64,000 nt of DNA from Acetivibrio cellulolyticus CD2 (GCF_000179595.2 NZ_JH556651.1:244510-308509); one strand, 5' to 3'. Positions 43,561 through 52,549 are shown, counted from the first letter of the stretch. A program made the numbers and translations. The notes: generated from the letters alone by a model not told the origin.

Positions 43561-43803
43561 GTGAACAAGAATAATATCAACTTGCAGGATGTTTTTCTAA
43601 ATCAAGTTAGAAAAGAGCATATCGCTGTTACAATTTATCTTACAAACGGATTTCAGTTAAAGGGAATGGTAAAAGGTTTTGATAATTTTACTGTAGTATT
43701 AGATAGTGAAGGAAGACAGCAATTGATTTATAAGCATGCTATATCAACTATAAGTCCTATGAAAATAGTAAATTTGATTTTTAATGATCCAAGAAATGAG
43801 TAA
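43561..43803 (+). CDS. hfq: RNA chaperone Hfq
   Basis: This 80-residue Sm-like protein forms hexamers that pair small RNAs with mRNAs. Sm1 is [23 protein letters not shown] and Sm2 ends with YKHAIST, the Hfq hallmark. The GTG at 43561 is preferred, with AGAGGAGG 7 bases upstream; an ATG at 43537 would add eight residues and has a weaker site. The C-terminal tail is short, as in other Firmicutes. Confidence 0.95.
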   Translation: MNKNNINLQDVFLNQVRKEHIAVTIYLTNGFQLKGMVKGFDNFTVVLDSEGRQQLIYKHAISTISPMKIVNLIFNDPRNE

Positions 43804-43898
43804 TTTGGAATGACTGTAAGTTAGGATTAATCTACATATTTCAGCTGTAGTGCATTAAGCCTAACAGTTAGTATTAAGTATATTATTGTATAATCAAG

Positions 43899-43930
43899 AA
43901 TAAGCTATGGTTAAATAACCATAGCTTATT
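43899..43930. terminator. Perfect 15-bp hairpin terminator
   Basis: AATAAGCTATGGTTA pairs with TAACCATAGCTTATT around a 2-base loop. It ends transcription of the mutS-hfq group. Confidence 0.8.
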
Positions 43931-43945
43931 TAGCTTTTTAAGAAC

Positions 43946-44004
43946 TTAAGCTCCAATAAGTTTCGTTAATCATTTTTGGATTAATGAAACTTATTGGAGC
44001 TTAA
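43946..44004. terminator. Very strong bidirectional hairpin downstream of lexA
   Basis: TTAAGCTCCAATAAGTTTC pairs perfectly (19 bp) with GAAACTTATTGGAGCTTAA, plus an inner TTAATC/GATTAA stem. It lies 12 bases past the lexA stop on the minus strand. Confidence 0.85.
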
Positions 44005-44016
44005 TATACACATTTT

Positions 44017-44652
44017 TTATAGTCTTCTGAAAACTCCAATTACCTTTCCTAAAATAGAAAGATTATCTCTTACTATTATAGGCTCAAGATACTTGTTTTC
44101 CGGCTGAAGCCTGACATAACCGTTTTCTTTGTAAAATGTTTTTACGGTAGCTTCATCACCTATAAGTGCAACGACGATATCGCCGTTTGTAGCTGTGGAC
44201 TGCTGTTTTACGAGTATAAAGTCTTTGTCAAAGATTCCGGCCTCAATCATACTTTCTCCCTGAACTCTTAACATGAAGGCAGTTGAACCCTGAACAAAAT
44301 CTAAAGGCAGAGGGAATGTATCTTCTATGTTTTCCACTGCAAGAATAGGCTGGCCTGCTGTGACTTTTCCAATGATAGGTACATCAACCATTTCTCTTCT
44401 GGAATAAACTTCTTTCGATTTTTTTTCATCGGCATCATTTCTTACAATTTTAAGAGCTCTAGGTTTTGTGGCATCTTTTTGGATAAGGCCTTCTTTTTCT
44501 AATTTTTCAAGATAGCTGTGAACTGTAGAAGTAGACTTAAATCCAACTGCTGCGCATATTTCACGTACAGAAGGAGGGTATCCTTTTAGTTTGACCTGTT
44601 CGTTTAAAAAGTCGAGAATTTTTTGCTGCTTCTCATCATTCTTTTTCTGCAT
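44017..44652 (-). CDS. lexA: LexA repressor, SOS response
   Basis: This 211-residue repressor has an N-terminal winged helix (QQKILDFLNEQVKLKGYPPS, VGFKSTSTVHSYLEKLE). The C-terminal latent protease has the Ala-Gly cleavage site in KVTAGQPIL (~95), catalytic Ser in QGESMIEAG (~133) and catalytic Lys in DEATVKTF (~170). RecA filaments trigger self-cleavage. The ribosome site ATGAGGTG is read on the minus strand before the ATG. Its promoter overlaps an SOS box, so it represses itself. Divergent from the LysM/YneA-type gene, as in Bacillus. Confidence 0.97.
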   Translation of the reverse strand: MQKKNDEKQQKILDFLNEQVKLKGYPPSVREICAAVGFKSTSTVHSYLEKLEKEGLIQKDATKPRALKIVRNDADEKKSKEVYSRREMVDVPIIGKVTAGQPILAVENIEDTFPLPLDFVQGSTAFMLRVQGESMIEAGIFDKDFILVKQQSTATNGDIVVALIGDEATVKTFYKENGYVRLQPENKYLEPIIVRDNLSILGKVIGVFRRL

Positions 44653-44713
44653 TTATTTCACCTCATATAAGTATTTGGCGTGATGCCAACAAAAATCAAT
44701 TTAACCTAAGAGT

Positions 44714-44752
44714 ATTATAACACTATATATTCAAGAAATCAAACTTATGTTC
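44714..44752 (-). promoter_or_regulatory. lexA promoter with overlapping SOS box
   Basis: On the minus strand, TTGATT (44742-44737), 17 bases and TATAAT (44719-44714) form the promoter. A LexA box GAACATAAGTTT (44752-44741; one mismatch to GAAC-N4-GTTC) overlaps the -35. Confidence 0.75.
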
Positions 44753-44772
44753 GATATTTTTTTGTAACTATA

Positions 44773-44801
44773 TTGACAACGAACAGTTGTTCTAATATAA
44801 T
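44773..44801 (+). promoter_or_regulatory. Consensus promoter of the yneA-type gene
   Basis: TTGACA (44773-44778), 17 bases and TATAAT (44796-44801) give a perfect consensus. An SOS box lies in the spacer. Confidence 0.9.
44781..44792. promoter_or_regulatory. LexA-binding SOS box, in promoter spacer
   Basis: GAACAGTTGTTC is a perfect GAAC-N4-GTTC site, between the -35 and -10 of the downstream gene. Confidence 0.85.
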
Positions 44802-44810
44802 ACTATTAAA

Positions 44811-44822
44811 GAACATAAGTTC
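44811..44822. promoter_or_regulatory. LexA-binding SOS box, just after the start site
   Basis: GAACATAAGTTC is a perfect GAAC-N4-GTTC site about 10 bases after the -10 element. Confidence 0.85.
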
Positions 44823-44838
44823 GTTTGGAGGGTTGGAT

Positions 44839-45123
44839 ATGAAAAAGAGGTATGTACTTAAAAATAAAGCAAGATTCTACATATTTATTACAGGTTTAGT
44901 CATGAGTATGCTTTTAGTATTTTCTGCTACAAAAGCTTACGGATATAAGGAGCCTGAGTTTGAAGTAATAACCATAAAAAGTGGAGATACTTTGTGGGAT
45001 ATAGCGAAAAAGTATAATAAAAAAGGTGACATAAGAGAATATATTTATGATCTTAAAAAGATAAACGATCTTAATGATTGTAGCATTATGACAGGCAGTG
45101 AGCTAAAAGTTATAGTTGAGTAA
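44839..45123 (+). CDS. yneA: YneA-type SOS cell-division inhibitor with LysM domain
   Basis: This 94-residue protein has an N-terminal membrane/export segment (ARFYIFITGLVMSMLLVFSA, ~10-30) and a LysM domain (ITIKSGDTLWDIAKKYNKK ... LKKINDLNDCSIMTGSELKV). In Bacillus subtilis, YneA has this layout, lies divergent from lexA and delays division after DNA damage. The position and two SOS boxes make the same role likely here. TTTGGAGGG precedes the ATG at 44839. The symbol is by analogy of domain layout and context. Confidence 0.8.
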   Translation: MKKRYVLKNKARFYIFITGLVMSMLLVFSATKAYGYKEPEFEVITIKSGDTLWDIAKKYNKKGDIREYIYDLKKINDLNDCSIMTGSELKVIVE

Positions 45124-45770
45124 TTATATTGCATCCCTAAAGCCTCAGACATACGAGATTTGGAAGAAGAAAAGTTTTAAGAATGATATCAGCAAACGTG
45201 AAAATATGAAATATAATGTAGAAAAAGATTAATATACTTGCCATAATGGAAAACAATTAAAAATGAAAAAGAGAGATAATATTTAAAATAATACGCAAGT
45301 TTTAGGAACTATTTTATCTTTTTATAAGTAAAGGGAGTATCGCTCACTACTTTTAAGTAGTTTTGCGACACTCCCTTTTATTTAAGTAATTTGCAAAGCA
45401 AATGTCCTAAAACTAAGCAGATTAAATGGCCCCGAGATTTTATTATGCTTTCATAGTTTAAAAAACATCAACTTTCTAAAATTATAGTTCTTTCCTTAAT
45501 CCCAACAAATATTCTACTCAACATAATTATATATATGGTATTAATGTTATTTCTATATAACAAGTTTTTTTAATAACTTTGCAGATTTGTACCCCACAAA
45601 CAATTTTTATGAGACGCATATACTGGTTAATATGATTAATCTGAATAATCCACATTATAAATTTTAGAATTTATAACTTATTTAAGTGAATTTAAGATTT
45701 TATACATCTATGCTAAAAAACTGAAAGACTAACGAAAAAAATATATATTTATTAATAGGAGGAAAATGAA
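45124..45770. other. Long intergenic region with MITE-like palindrome
   Basis: No convincing gene is seen in 650 bases. It contains a 117-bp palindromic element (45298-45414), then plain AT-rich DNA with a TACCCCACAAA motif at 45590-45600, about 170 bases before the first acetylesterase gene. Confidence 0.6.
45298..45414. repeat. 117-bp MITE-like palindromic element
   Basis: The ends are perfect 10-bp inverted repeats, AGTTTTAGGA and TCCTAAAACT. Inside is a second stem, TAAAGGGAGTATCGC against GCGACACTCCCTTTTA, and a central ACTACTT/AAGTAGT. The whole can fold into one long hairpin. No coding capacity. It may be a MITE, or a terminator for the yneA-type gene. Confidence 0.65.
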
Positions 45771-47189
45771 ATGCGAAAAAAGAATCTAAAAAAAATTCTA
45801 AAAACATTAACTGCTGTATTTGCTATTTCACTTATTCTTAGTAATACAGCAAAAGTATATGTCAATGGAGCAACAACTAATTACAAATTTGATTTTGGTG
45901 GTGGCTCTGTCGAATCCGGTTATACTGGTGTTAGTGCATCTACAGCTTACAACAAAACTCTAGGCTATGGTTTCAATACACCATCAAACATGAAAAATGT
46001 CACAGCATCCGGTAGTGGTGCATTAAGTGATGCCGTTCAATTCGTTAAATATGGGATAAAAAGTACTAACACCTTTAATGTTGATCTTCCCAACGGCTTA
46101 TACGAAGTTAAAGTAACCTTGGGAAACACCTCAAGAGCAAGTGTAGCAGCAGAAGGTGTATTTCAGATAATTAACATGACCGGAAATAATGCTGTAGACA
46201 AATTTCAAATTCCTATAACAGACGGACAGTTAAATATACTTGTAACTGAGGGTAAGGCAGGAACAGCATTTACACTTAGTGCACTTGAAATAACAAAGCT
46301 TTCTGATAATCCTGTTACAAACAAAACTCTATGGATTGGTGGAGACTCTACAACTTGCAATTACTATCCATTAGATACAAGTACGCAAGCCGGATGGGGA
46401 CAGTTAATGCCAAAGTATGTTGATAAAAACGTTTACCAAGTACGCAATATGGCAGCAAGCGGTCAGTGTGCAAGAGGTTTTCGTGACGATGGACAATTTG
46501 AAGCAATAATGAAATATATCAAACCCGGTGATATATTCATACTGGAGTTCGGTATCAATGATACTGCTGCAAAAAACAATACAACAGAAGCACAATATAA
46601 AGAAATAATGACTGATATGGTCAAGCAGGTCAAAGCTATAGGAGCAACAATGGTTTTGCTTACTCCACAGGGAAGATCAACGGACTTTAGCGGAGATGTA
46701 CATTCTTCTGTCAACAGATGGTATAGAAAAACTACAATCGCGGTTGCAAATGAACAGAGCGTTAGGCTGTGTGATTTGAATGTCTTAAGCTCAAAATATT
46801 TTACATCTATAGGAAGAGAAGCAACCCTTGCACTTTTTATGTCGGGAGATGCTGTACATCCTAACCGTTCTGGTGCTACAGAACTTGCAAAACTTGTGTA
46901 CAATGACCTAAAAGATCTCTTCACTTCTACAGCCACCCCCACAGTTAAGCCAACTGTTACTCCTGTTGTTACATCCACCCCAGGTGTTATTTATGGTGAC
47001 GTTAATGAGAGTGGCAATGTAGATTCTATAGATTTTGCATTAGTTAGAAAGTACATTTTGGGCATGGATAATTCTATCTCTATTATAAATGGAGATGTCA
47101 ATGGAGACGGTAGTATAAACTCAATAGATTTTGCACTTATAAGGCAATTTATCCTTGGAATTATATCAAAGTTTCCAATAGGCAATTAA
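45771..47189 (+). CDS. Rhamnogalacturonan acetylesterase-like (CE12) with C-terminal dockerin
   Basis: This 472-residue secreted enzyme has AGGAGGAAA before the ATG. A signal peptide ends near YVNGA (~33). Residues ~35-180 form a beta-sandwich (FDFGGGSVESGYTGV, GLYEVKVTLGNTSRA), similar to the N domain common in CE12 proteins. The SGNH esterase (~185-385) shows block I GGDSTTC (Ser), block II NMAASGQC (Gly), block III FGINDT (Asn) and block V GDAVHPNRSG (Asp and His). A Thr/Pro linker leads to a dockerin (GDVNESGNVDSIDFALVR, GDVNGDGSINSIDFALIR). The first loop has Ser where Asp usually binds calcium. It likely removes acetyl groups from pectin. It shares an operon with the next esterase. Confidence 0.88.
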   Translation: MRKKNLKKILKTLTAVFAISLILSNTAKVYVNGATTNYKFDFGGGSVESGYTGVSASTAYNKTLGYGFNTPSNMKNVTASGSGALSDAVQFVKYGIKSTNTFNVDLPNGLYEVKVTLGNTSRASVAAEGVFQIINMTGNNAVDKFQIPITDGQLNILVTEGKAGTAFTLSALEITKLSDNPVTNKTLWIGGDSTTCNYYPLDTSTQAGWGQLMPKYVDKNVYQVRNMAASGQCARGFRDDGQFEAIMKYIKPGDIFILEFGINDTAAKNNTTEAQYKEIMTDMVKQVKAIGATMVLLTPQGRSTDFSGDVHSSVNRWYRKTTIAVANEQSVRLCDLNVLSSKYFTSIGREATLALFMSGDAVHPNRSGATELAKLVYNDLKDLFTSTATPTVKPTVTPVVTSTPGVIYGDVNESGNVDSIDFALVRKYILGMDNSISIINGDVNGDGSINSIDFALIRQFILGIISKFPIGN

Positions 47190-47246
47190 ACAAATATACG
47201 TTTATATATTATATTAACAAATTTACATTCATAAGGGGGAATAGAT

Positions 47247-48233
47247 ATGATAAAAAAACAATCTTTGGCAATCATGTTTACACTGATATTAATGTTGAGC
47301 TGTTTACTTTCAACCGTAAACGGACTCGCATACGTTACTGGTGATGTCAATGGTGATGGCAGTTTTAATTCTTTGGACTTCGGTCAATTTAAAATGTATT
47401 TGCTAGGTTCATCATTACCTTATCCTGATGCTGGAGATGTAAACAGTGATGGAGTAAAAAACTCTATTGACTTTGGTTATATGCGACAGTATCTTCTCGG
47501 TATTATACCTTCTTTTCCGGTTAATCAAACACCAACACCTGCTACAACACCAACACCTGTTACATCAGCTTACCCAACTTCTGCAGGTGTACCTACAGTA
47601 TATTTAGCTAGTGATTCCACTGTCCAGACTTACAACTCTTCGTATTACCCGCAAGCAGGTTGGGGACAAATGATAAGCAATTATTTTACTTCAGATGTTA
47701 AGTTTGTCAATAAAGCCATTGGTGGTAGAAGTTCTAAGAGTTTTGTAGTTGAGGGGAGGCTGGATGAAATCCTCAAAGTAATTAAAAAAGGTGATTATTT
47801 ATTTGTTCAATTCGGCCATAACGATGCAACTGTCAGCAAACCTGAACGCTATGCTGCTCCATATACTACTTATAAGGAATATCTGGCAAAGTATATTGAC
47901 GGGGCACGTGAAAAAGGTGCTATACCTGTATTAATTACACCTGTTGCACGTCTTAACTATAAAAACAGTACATATAAAAATGATTTCCCTGATTATTGTA
48001 CAGCTATGAAGCAGGTAGCTGATGAAAAGGATTGTGCGATCATAGATCTTATGACAAAGACTTTAGACTATTATGCAACGCTTGACTATAATACAGTCTA
48101 CAAGTTTTATATGGTATCTTCAAATGGAACAGACTATACGCACTTCACTGAAACAGGTGCTAAAGAAGTTGCAAAAATAGTATCTCAAGGTGTCAAAGAG
48201 ATTAATGTACCTATTTCAAAATACGTTAAATAA
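47247..48233 (+). CDS. Rhamnogalacturonan acetylesterase-like (CE12) with N-terminal dockerin
   Basis: This 328-residue secreted enzyme begins 57 bases after the previous gene. AAGGGGGAA precedes the ATG. A signal peptide (~1-28) is followed by a type I dockerin (~30-92: GDVNGDGSFNSLDFGQFK, GDVNSDGVKNSIDFGYMR), a Thr/Pro linker (~95-115) and an SGNH/CE12 domain: block I LASDSTVQ (Ser ~123), block II AIGGRSSKSF, block III FGHNDA, block V TDYTHFTETG (Asp, His ~297). The order of modules is reversed relative to its neighbour, so the two were assembled separately although the catalytic family is the same. A terminator follows. Confidence 0.88.
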   Translation: MIKKQSLAIMFTLILMLSCLLSTVNGLAYVTGDVNGDGSFNSLDFGQFKMYLLGSSLPYPDAGDVNSDGVKNSIDFGYMRQYLLGIIPSFPVNQTPTPATTPTPVTSAYPTSAGVPTVYLASDSTVQTYNSSYYPQAGWGQMISNYFTSDVKFVNKAIGGRSSKSFVVEGRLDEILKVIKKGDYLFVQFGHNDATVSKPERYAAPYTTYKEYLAKYIDGAREKGAIPVLITPVARLNYKNSTYKNDFPDYCTAMKQVADEKDCAIIDLMTKTLDYYATLDYNTVYKFYMVSSNGTDYTHFTETGAKEVAKIVSQGVKEINVPISKYVK

Positions 48234-48280
48234 AATCCAATTAGTAAATTTAATAAGCAAATATCATTACTAAATTCAAT

Positions 48281-48318
48281 AAAAGATCAGGGTCATGCGG
48301 TATGCATCCTGATCTTTT
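48281..48318 (+). terminator. Strong terminator after the acetylesterase pair
   Basis: AAAAGATCAGG and CCTGATCTTTT form a perfect stem with an inner ATGC/GCAT pairing. Confidence 0.85.
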
Positions 48319-48340
48319 ATTAAATGTTGAAAGGAAATTT

Positions 48341-48374
48341 AAAATCTCGGTATCAATGCTCCCGAGGTTTTTAT
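48341..48374 (+). terminator. Second hairpin terminator
   Basis: AAAATCTCGG pairs with CCCGAGGTTTTT, followed by T-rich sequence. Its loop text resembles the end of the dispersed ~60-bp element (ATCAATGCTCCCGAGGTTTT). Confidence 0.6.
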
Positions 48375-48426
48375 TTTTTGTATACAAAAATTATTAAAAA
48401 ATATCGAACTATTGGAAAAAGTATGA

Positions 48427-48432
48427 TATAAT
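48427..48432 (+). promoter_or_regulatory. Extended -10 of the Tad-like operon promoter
   Basis: TATAAT preceded by TGA. No clear -35 is seen. It is the best promoter candidate in the region. Confidence 0.4.
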
Positions 48433-48630
48433 TTTATATAGTGACACAAATGTTGTGTTGTTTTTCTAAAAAAAGCTTCTTTATTATAATCATACGTTTA
48501 TATCTTAAGTTTCAGTTTGCAAGGTTTATAAAAGCCTTTTCAAGAAATAATAGTTCATAGTTTTAAAAATTAAGTTATTATTTATTGCAGCTGCTGTGTT
48601 TTGCGATATTTTTCGTGAGGTTGTGATAGA

Positions 48631-49305
48631 ATGTGTAATTTAAGAACTAACAAAGGTAGTATGACGGTAGAAGCATCTTTGATTTTTCCACTCATTTTTC
48701 TAATTATAATCGGATTGATCTATATAACTATTTTTCTCTATGAGCAGGCTTATGTTAAGTCTCTGGCAGATCGTGCTGCGGAACGGGGAGCTGCTATCTG
48801 GAAGAACCCTAAAAGTGACATGTATATAGGGCTGGTTAAACTTGAAGATTTTGAGGAAAATGATCCATATTGGAGACTTGATGATGATAATAAAGGTCCT
48901 AAGGAGGATAAGATTGAGACATATATAGAAAATTCGCTTAAAAAATATAGTATTCTTTACAATAGAGATGCAAAAGGTTATATGAATGGTGCTGATATAA
49001 CAGTTAGGGCAGAAGTTAAAAATTACGTAGTATATAAGAAGCTGTCGGTGATTGTTAAAAAGAAATTTGACCTTCCTATAGGAAATGCCCTTAGTATTTT
49101 TGGCATAGATAATACTGTTGAAATATCTGCAAAGTCTGAGGCATTAATAAATGAACCTGCGGAGTTTATAAGGAGCACTGATTTTGCTATTGATGTTGGA
49201 AAGCGTGTGGATGATGCAACCGGTAATCGTTTTGAAAAAATCAAGGATAAAGTAATAAGCTTCCGTAGAGGCATAGAGGATAAATTTTCCTCTGACTCAA
49301 AATGA
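48631..49305 (+). CDS. TadE-like pseudopilin
   Basis: This 224-residue protein has a short basic N-terminus and then GSMTVEASLIFPLIFLIIIGLIY, the TadE-type start: Glu five residues into a hydrophobic helix (~18-38). The rest (~40-224) is an extracytoplasmic domain. TadE/TadF proteins are processed pseudopilins of tight-adherence (type IVc) pili. It is the first gene of a run of three such proteins and a lipoprotein. The motor genes (tadA, tadB, tadC) and a major Flp pilin are not in the window. A GAGG lies 11 bases before the ATG. Confidence 0.8.
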   Translation: MCNLRTNKGSMTVEASLIFPLIFLIIIGLIYITIFLYEQAYVKSLADRAAERGAAIWKNPKSDMYIGLVKLEDFEENDPYWRLDDDNKGPKEDKIETYIENSLKKYSILYNRDAKGYMNGADITVRAEVKNYVVYKKLSVIVKKKFDLPIGNALSIFGIDNTVEISAKSEALINEPAEFIRSTDFAIDVGKRVDDATGNRFEKIKDKVISFRRGIEDKFSSDSK

Positions 49306-49363
49306 GGATAATAATAATATAGAATACTGTATTAACCCATTAAGCAAAAATAGAGGTGCCTTT

Positions 49364-52300
49364 ATGAATTTATTTAAGAAGAATGAAGGAGCTATAACTG
49401 TATATTTAGCAATTATACTTTCAGTAATGCTGATTTTGACAGGAGTACTGGTAGATGGCGCCAGAGCGAGAACTGCAGAGGCACAGGTTCAAAGTACTAC
49501 TGAAGCAGCAGCAAATTCACTGCTTGCCAATTATAACAATATACTAAAAGAATGGTTTGGTTTGATGTCTTTATCAGAAAATAATTCTGATGTGCTGGAA
49601 GAGGAACTTATGTATTATTTGAATAGAAACCTTATGACTGAGCTTGGTGCGGAAAAGGCAAACTTAAGTGATGAGTCGTGGAATTATGTAAAGAAATTTC
49701 TGGGTTCAGATAATAAATATAATGATGTTAATTTTATTGATATGTATGATTATCGGATTGAGGAAGTAAGCGCATGTCCTATGTATAACTTGTCTGAAAG
49801 TGCAGTTTTAAGGTCTCAGATAGTGGAATATATGAAATATAGGGCTCCCGAAGCGTTAGGAGAAGAATTTTTAGAGAAGATTAATGTTTTGAAGAGTTTT
49901 AAAAAACAGTCGGAAGCATTATCTTCAAAGCTTGAGATCGACCGTAGCTTAAACGAAATTAAGAAAGAGCTGGAAAAGCTGTCTAACGATATTGAAAAAG
50001 TAAACTTGTATGATGCAAAAGTGCTTGAGGACAAGCTTAAAAAAGTATGTGAAAAAACTACTGAAAAAGTACTTTTGGAAAAAGAATGTGAGTATTTAAA
50101 GGAACAGAAAAAGAATGCAGAAGAAGAATTGAATAATTACAAAAAGTCTGAAAGCTACAAAAAGGAGTTAAAAAGCCTATCTGATCAACTTGCTGCTGCG
50201 GCTGATCAAAGTGAAAGGGAGGCTATTTTAGCAGAAATTGGAAATCTGTGCAAATCCTATGAGGACGTAATAAAAACTGCTAAGGAAGCCTATGATAGGG
50301 CATGTGATAATTATTCATCCTGTGAAGATGAAGCAAAAGAATTGATAAAAGATTTAAATAAATACATTGATGAGTATTATGGCTATAGCGAAACTGCACT
50401 AGCTCATGCAAATAAGGTTATGGGGTTGTCTACTGACATTCTAAAACAGATTGAAGATATGGAATTACAGCTCAAAGGAGATACAAGTGACTTTGCAGAG
50501 AAAATGAAGCAGGAAATTTCAAAAATAAAAAAACAGGTATCAAAAGAAAGTATGGAAGATCTTATAGAGAAATTTAAAACTAACTTAAATTGTCTAGGGG
50601 ATAAAGCAGATGAGAAAAAAGGAATATTAGGGAAAGGTTTAAAATATCGTTTAGCTGCTGTTAAGCTAAAAGAAATCGATAAAGATACCGGGAAGCTTAC
50701 AGGTTTTAGTAAAGACGACAAAACAAAGATATCTGATTATATACTCAAAGATATTGTAAACATAAATGATTTACTTAAGAATTACGTTCAAAAGTATAAA
50801 AAGATAAGCTCCAGCGAGTTTAAAATAGAAAAAACAGTAAAAAGTAGTAAGAAAATTGAGGATCCTCGTAAAGCTTCAAATGATTTGGTTAAGAGTTCGG
50901 ATAATCCGTTAAAAGAACTTGAAGCTTCAAAGGAACATGAGGATTTTGATGAAAAATTAAAAGGTTTACCATCTGGTGGAGCAAAAATAAGCAGTGAGGG
51001 TATTTTGAAGGCGTTTCTCGGTAATGACTATGACTTTGTTGCAGGTGCAATAAAGAGTAAGGAAAAATCAAATGAAGATGAATTGAAGAAGTCTGACGCT
51101 GGTAATGTTGTTAACTCCATGAATTTTACCGATGAGGATAATAAATCTCCTAGTGAAGGCTTTGGGCTGATTTCAGAACTTATAGGCGTTCTTGAACAGG
51201 GACTTGAAGGCTTGAGGGATGAAATGTATGTAGGTGAGTATGCTTTAGGAACGTTTAATAATTACTTATCCACTAAGACGCTTAAGTCTACAGAGGGCAA
51301 TACAATAAACCAGGTTGACTTGAGGGGAAGAGAAAGAGGAGAACGCAAACCGTATTTATATTTTGAAAACGAGATTGAGTATATATTAGGTGGCACATCT
51401 GATGATAATTTGAATGTATATAACGTGATGGCTAAAATCCTGCTTATCAGGTTTGTTTTAAATACAATATATATTTATACAGATGGTGAAAAGTCAAAGG
51501 AAGCTTATTTGGCAGCAACGGCTATTGCAGGCTGGACAGGATTTGGAGTTCCAATTGTTCAGACACTTATAATGTTGAGTTGGTCAATGGCTGAATCTGT
51601 ACTAGATGTGAAATTCCTGATGAGCGGAAAGTCTGTAGCGATATTTAAGACAAGTGATACCTGGGTTTTAGGTGCTGCAGGGGGACTATCAAAAATTAAG
51701 GACGAGATACAGGACACTGTGGTAGGCGGTGTTAAAAAATACGCCCAAAAAGCTGTTGACTATGGAACAGACAAGGCTGAGGATATTGCAGATGCTGCAA
51801 CCCAAAATGTTTACGACACTATAAACACAAAAGTTGAGAATGTAGTTGAAAAGTTTTTTGCACCGGTAGAGGAAGCATTAAACGGTACGGACAAAGCTAT
51901 AAGGAATAACTATGCAGAAATCACCGGCAGCCTTGAAAATGAATTGGCAGGTCTTGAAAATGAAGATATGAGCTATGTGGTTAAAGAAATATACAAGCTT
52001 GCAGAAGAAGAATACAGAAAAGTAAAAGTTGATATGGAAAATCAATTGACCAGGCCCATTGACGAAGCAAAGGAAAGAATTGAGAAAACAAAGCAAACAA
52101 TAAAAAGTAATATTGCTACAAAGCTTACGGATTTGAAAAAAAGTATAAAAGGTAAAATATCTGAGGCTGCTAAAAGTGGTAAAGAAGGAATAAACAAATA
52201 TATTGATTCCTTTGGCAGCAAATCCGCAGGAACAGCTGGTAACAGTTATAAAAATATTAAAGCCAGTATCCTATCGTTAAATTATGAAGGATACCTTAGA

Positions 52301-52549
52301 GTGCTTCTAATGATGATGCTTAGCAGGGAGGAGAAAATTACCCGGATTCAAGACCTTATTCAACTTCAGATGACAAAAATGACGGGAAACAATGACTTCA
52401 AACTTTCGGATTGCAATACCTATGTAGGAGTAAAGGTAAATGTTTCTATGAAATACTTTTTTATGACACAGCCATTTGTTAAAAATGAACTGAAAACAGA
52501 AGATTATAAAAGGCATATATTAAGTGTGAAAATACTTAAGGGATATTAA
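49364..52549 (+). CDS. Large TadG/DUF5702-like surface protein with coiled coils
   Basis: This 1061-residue protein begins EGAITVYLAIILSVMLILTG, a pseudopilin-like helix, followed by VDGARARTAEAQVQSTTEAAANSLLANY, as in TadG/DUF5702 proteins. Residues ~190-380 and ~840-980 are highly charged with heptad-like patterns (LKEQKKNAEEELNNYKK), predicting long coiled coils. A hydrophobic stretch occurs near 690-760. GAGGTG lies 6 bases before the ATG. It starts 58 bases after the previous gene and the next gene overlaps its end region closely. Likely role: structural part of an envelope-spanning filament or secretion pseudopilus. Function is unproven. Confidence 0.72.
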   Translation: MNLFKKNEGAITVYLAIILSVMLILTGVLVDGARARTAEAQVQSTTEAAANSLLANYNNILKEWFGLMSLSENNSDVLEEELMYYLNRNLMTELGAEKANLSDESWNYVKKFLGSDNKYNDVNFIDMYDYRIEEVSACPMYNLSESAVLRSQIVEYMKYRAPEALGEEFLEKINVLKSFKKQSEALSSKLEIDRSLNEIKKELEKLSNDIEKVNLYDAKVLEDKLKKVCEKTTEKVLLEKECEYLKEQKKNAEEELNNYKKSESYKKELKSLSDQLAAAADQSEREAILAEIGNLCKSYEDVIKTAKEAYDRACDNYSSCEDEAKELIKDLNKYIDEYYGYSETALAHANKVMGLSTDILKQIEDMELQLKGDTSDFAEKMKQEISKIKKQVSKESMEDLIEKFKTNLNCLGDKADEKKGILGKGLKYRLAAVKLKEIDKDTGKLTGFSKDDKTKISDYILKDIVNINDLLKNYVQKYKKISSSEFKIEKTVKSSKKIEDPRKASNDLVKSSDNPLKELEASKEHEDFDEKLKGLPSGGAKISSEGILKAFLGNDYDFVAGAIKSKEKSNEDELKKSDAGNVVNSMNFTDEDNKSPSEGFGLISELIGVLEQGLEGLRDEMYVGEYALGTFNNYLSTKTLKSTEGNTINQVDLRGRERGERKPYLYFENEIEYILGGTSDDNLNVYNVMAKILLIRFVLNTIYIYTDGEKSKEAYLAATAIAGWTGFGVPIVQTLIMLSWSMAESVLDVKFLMSGKSVAIFKTSDTWVLGAAGGLSKIKDEIQDTVVGGVKKYAQKAVDYGTDKAEDIADAATQNVYDTINTKVENVVEKFFAPVEEALNGTDKAIRNNYAEITGSLENELAGLENEDMSYVVKEIYKLAEEEYRKVKVDMENQLTRPIDEAKERIEKTKQTIKSNIATKLTDLKKSIKGKISEAAKSGKEGINKYIDSFGSKSAGTAGNSYKNIKASILSLNYEGYLRVLLMMMLSREEKITRIQDLIQLQMTKMTGNNDFKLSDCNTYVGVKVNVSMKYFFMTQPFVKNELKTEDYKRHILSVKILKGY

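Larger units (their letters stand above)
48234..48630. other. Intergenic region upstream of the Tad-like operon
   Basis: No gene is seen. It contains two hairpins (48281-48318 and 48341-48374), an extended -10 (TGATATAAT ending at 48432) and a roughly 190-base untranslated leader with no recognised riboswitch. Confidence 0.55.

Noticed and set aside
46463-46978. 171-codon frame antisense to the first acetylesterase
   Set aside because: Antisense of a gene with clear catalytic motifs; no ribosome site or family.
48433-48630. Possible riboswitch in the long leader of the Tad-like operon
   Set aside because: I looked for c-di-GMP and other known aptamer landmarks and saw none.
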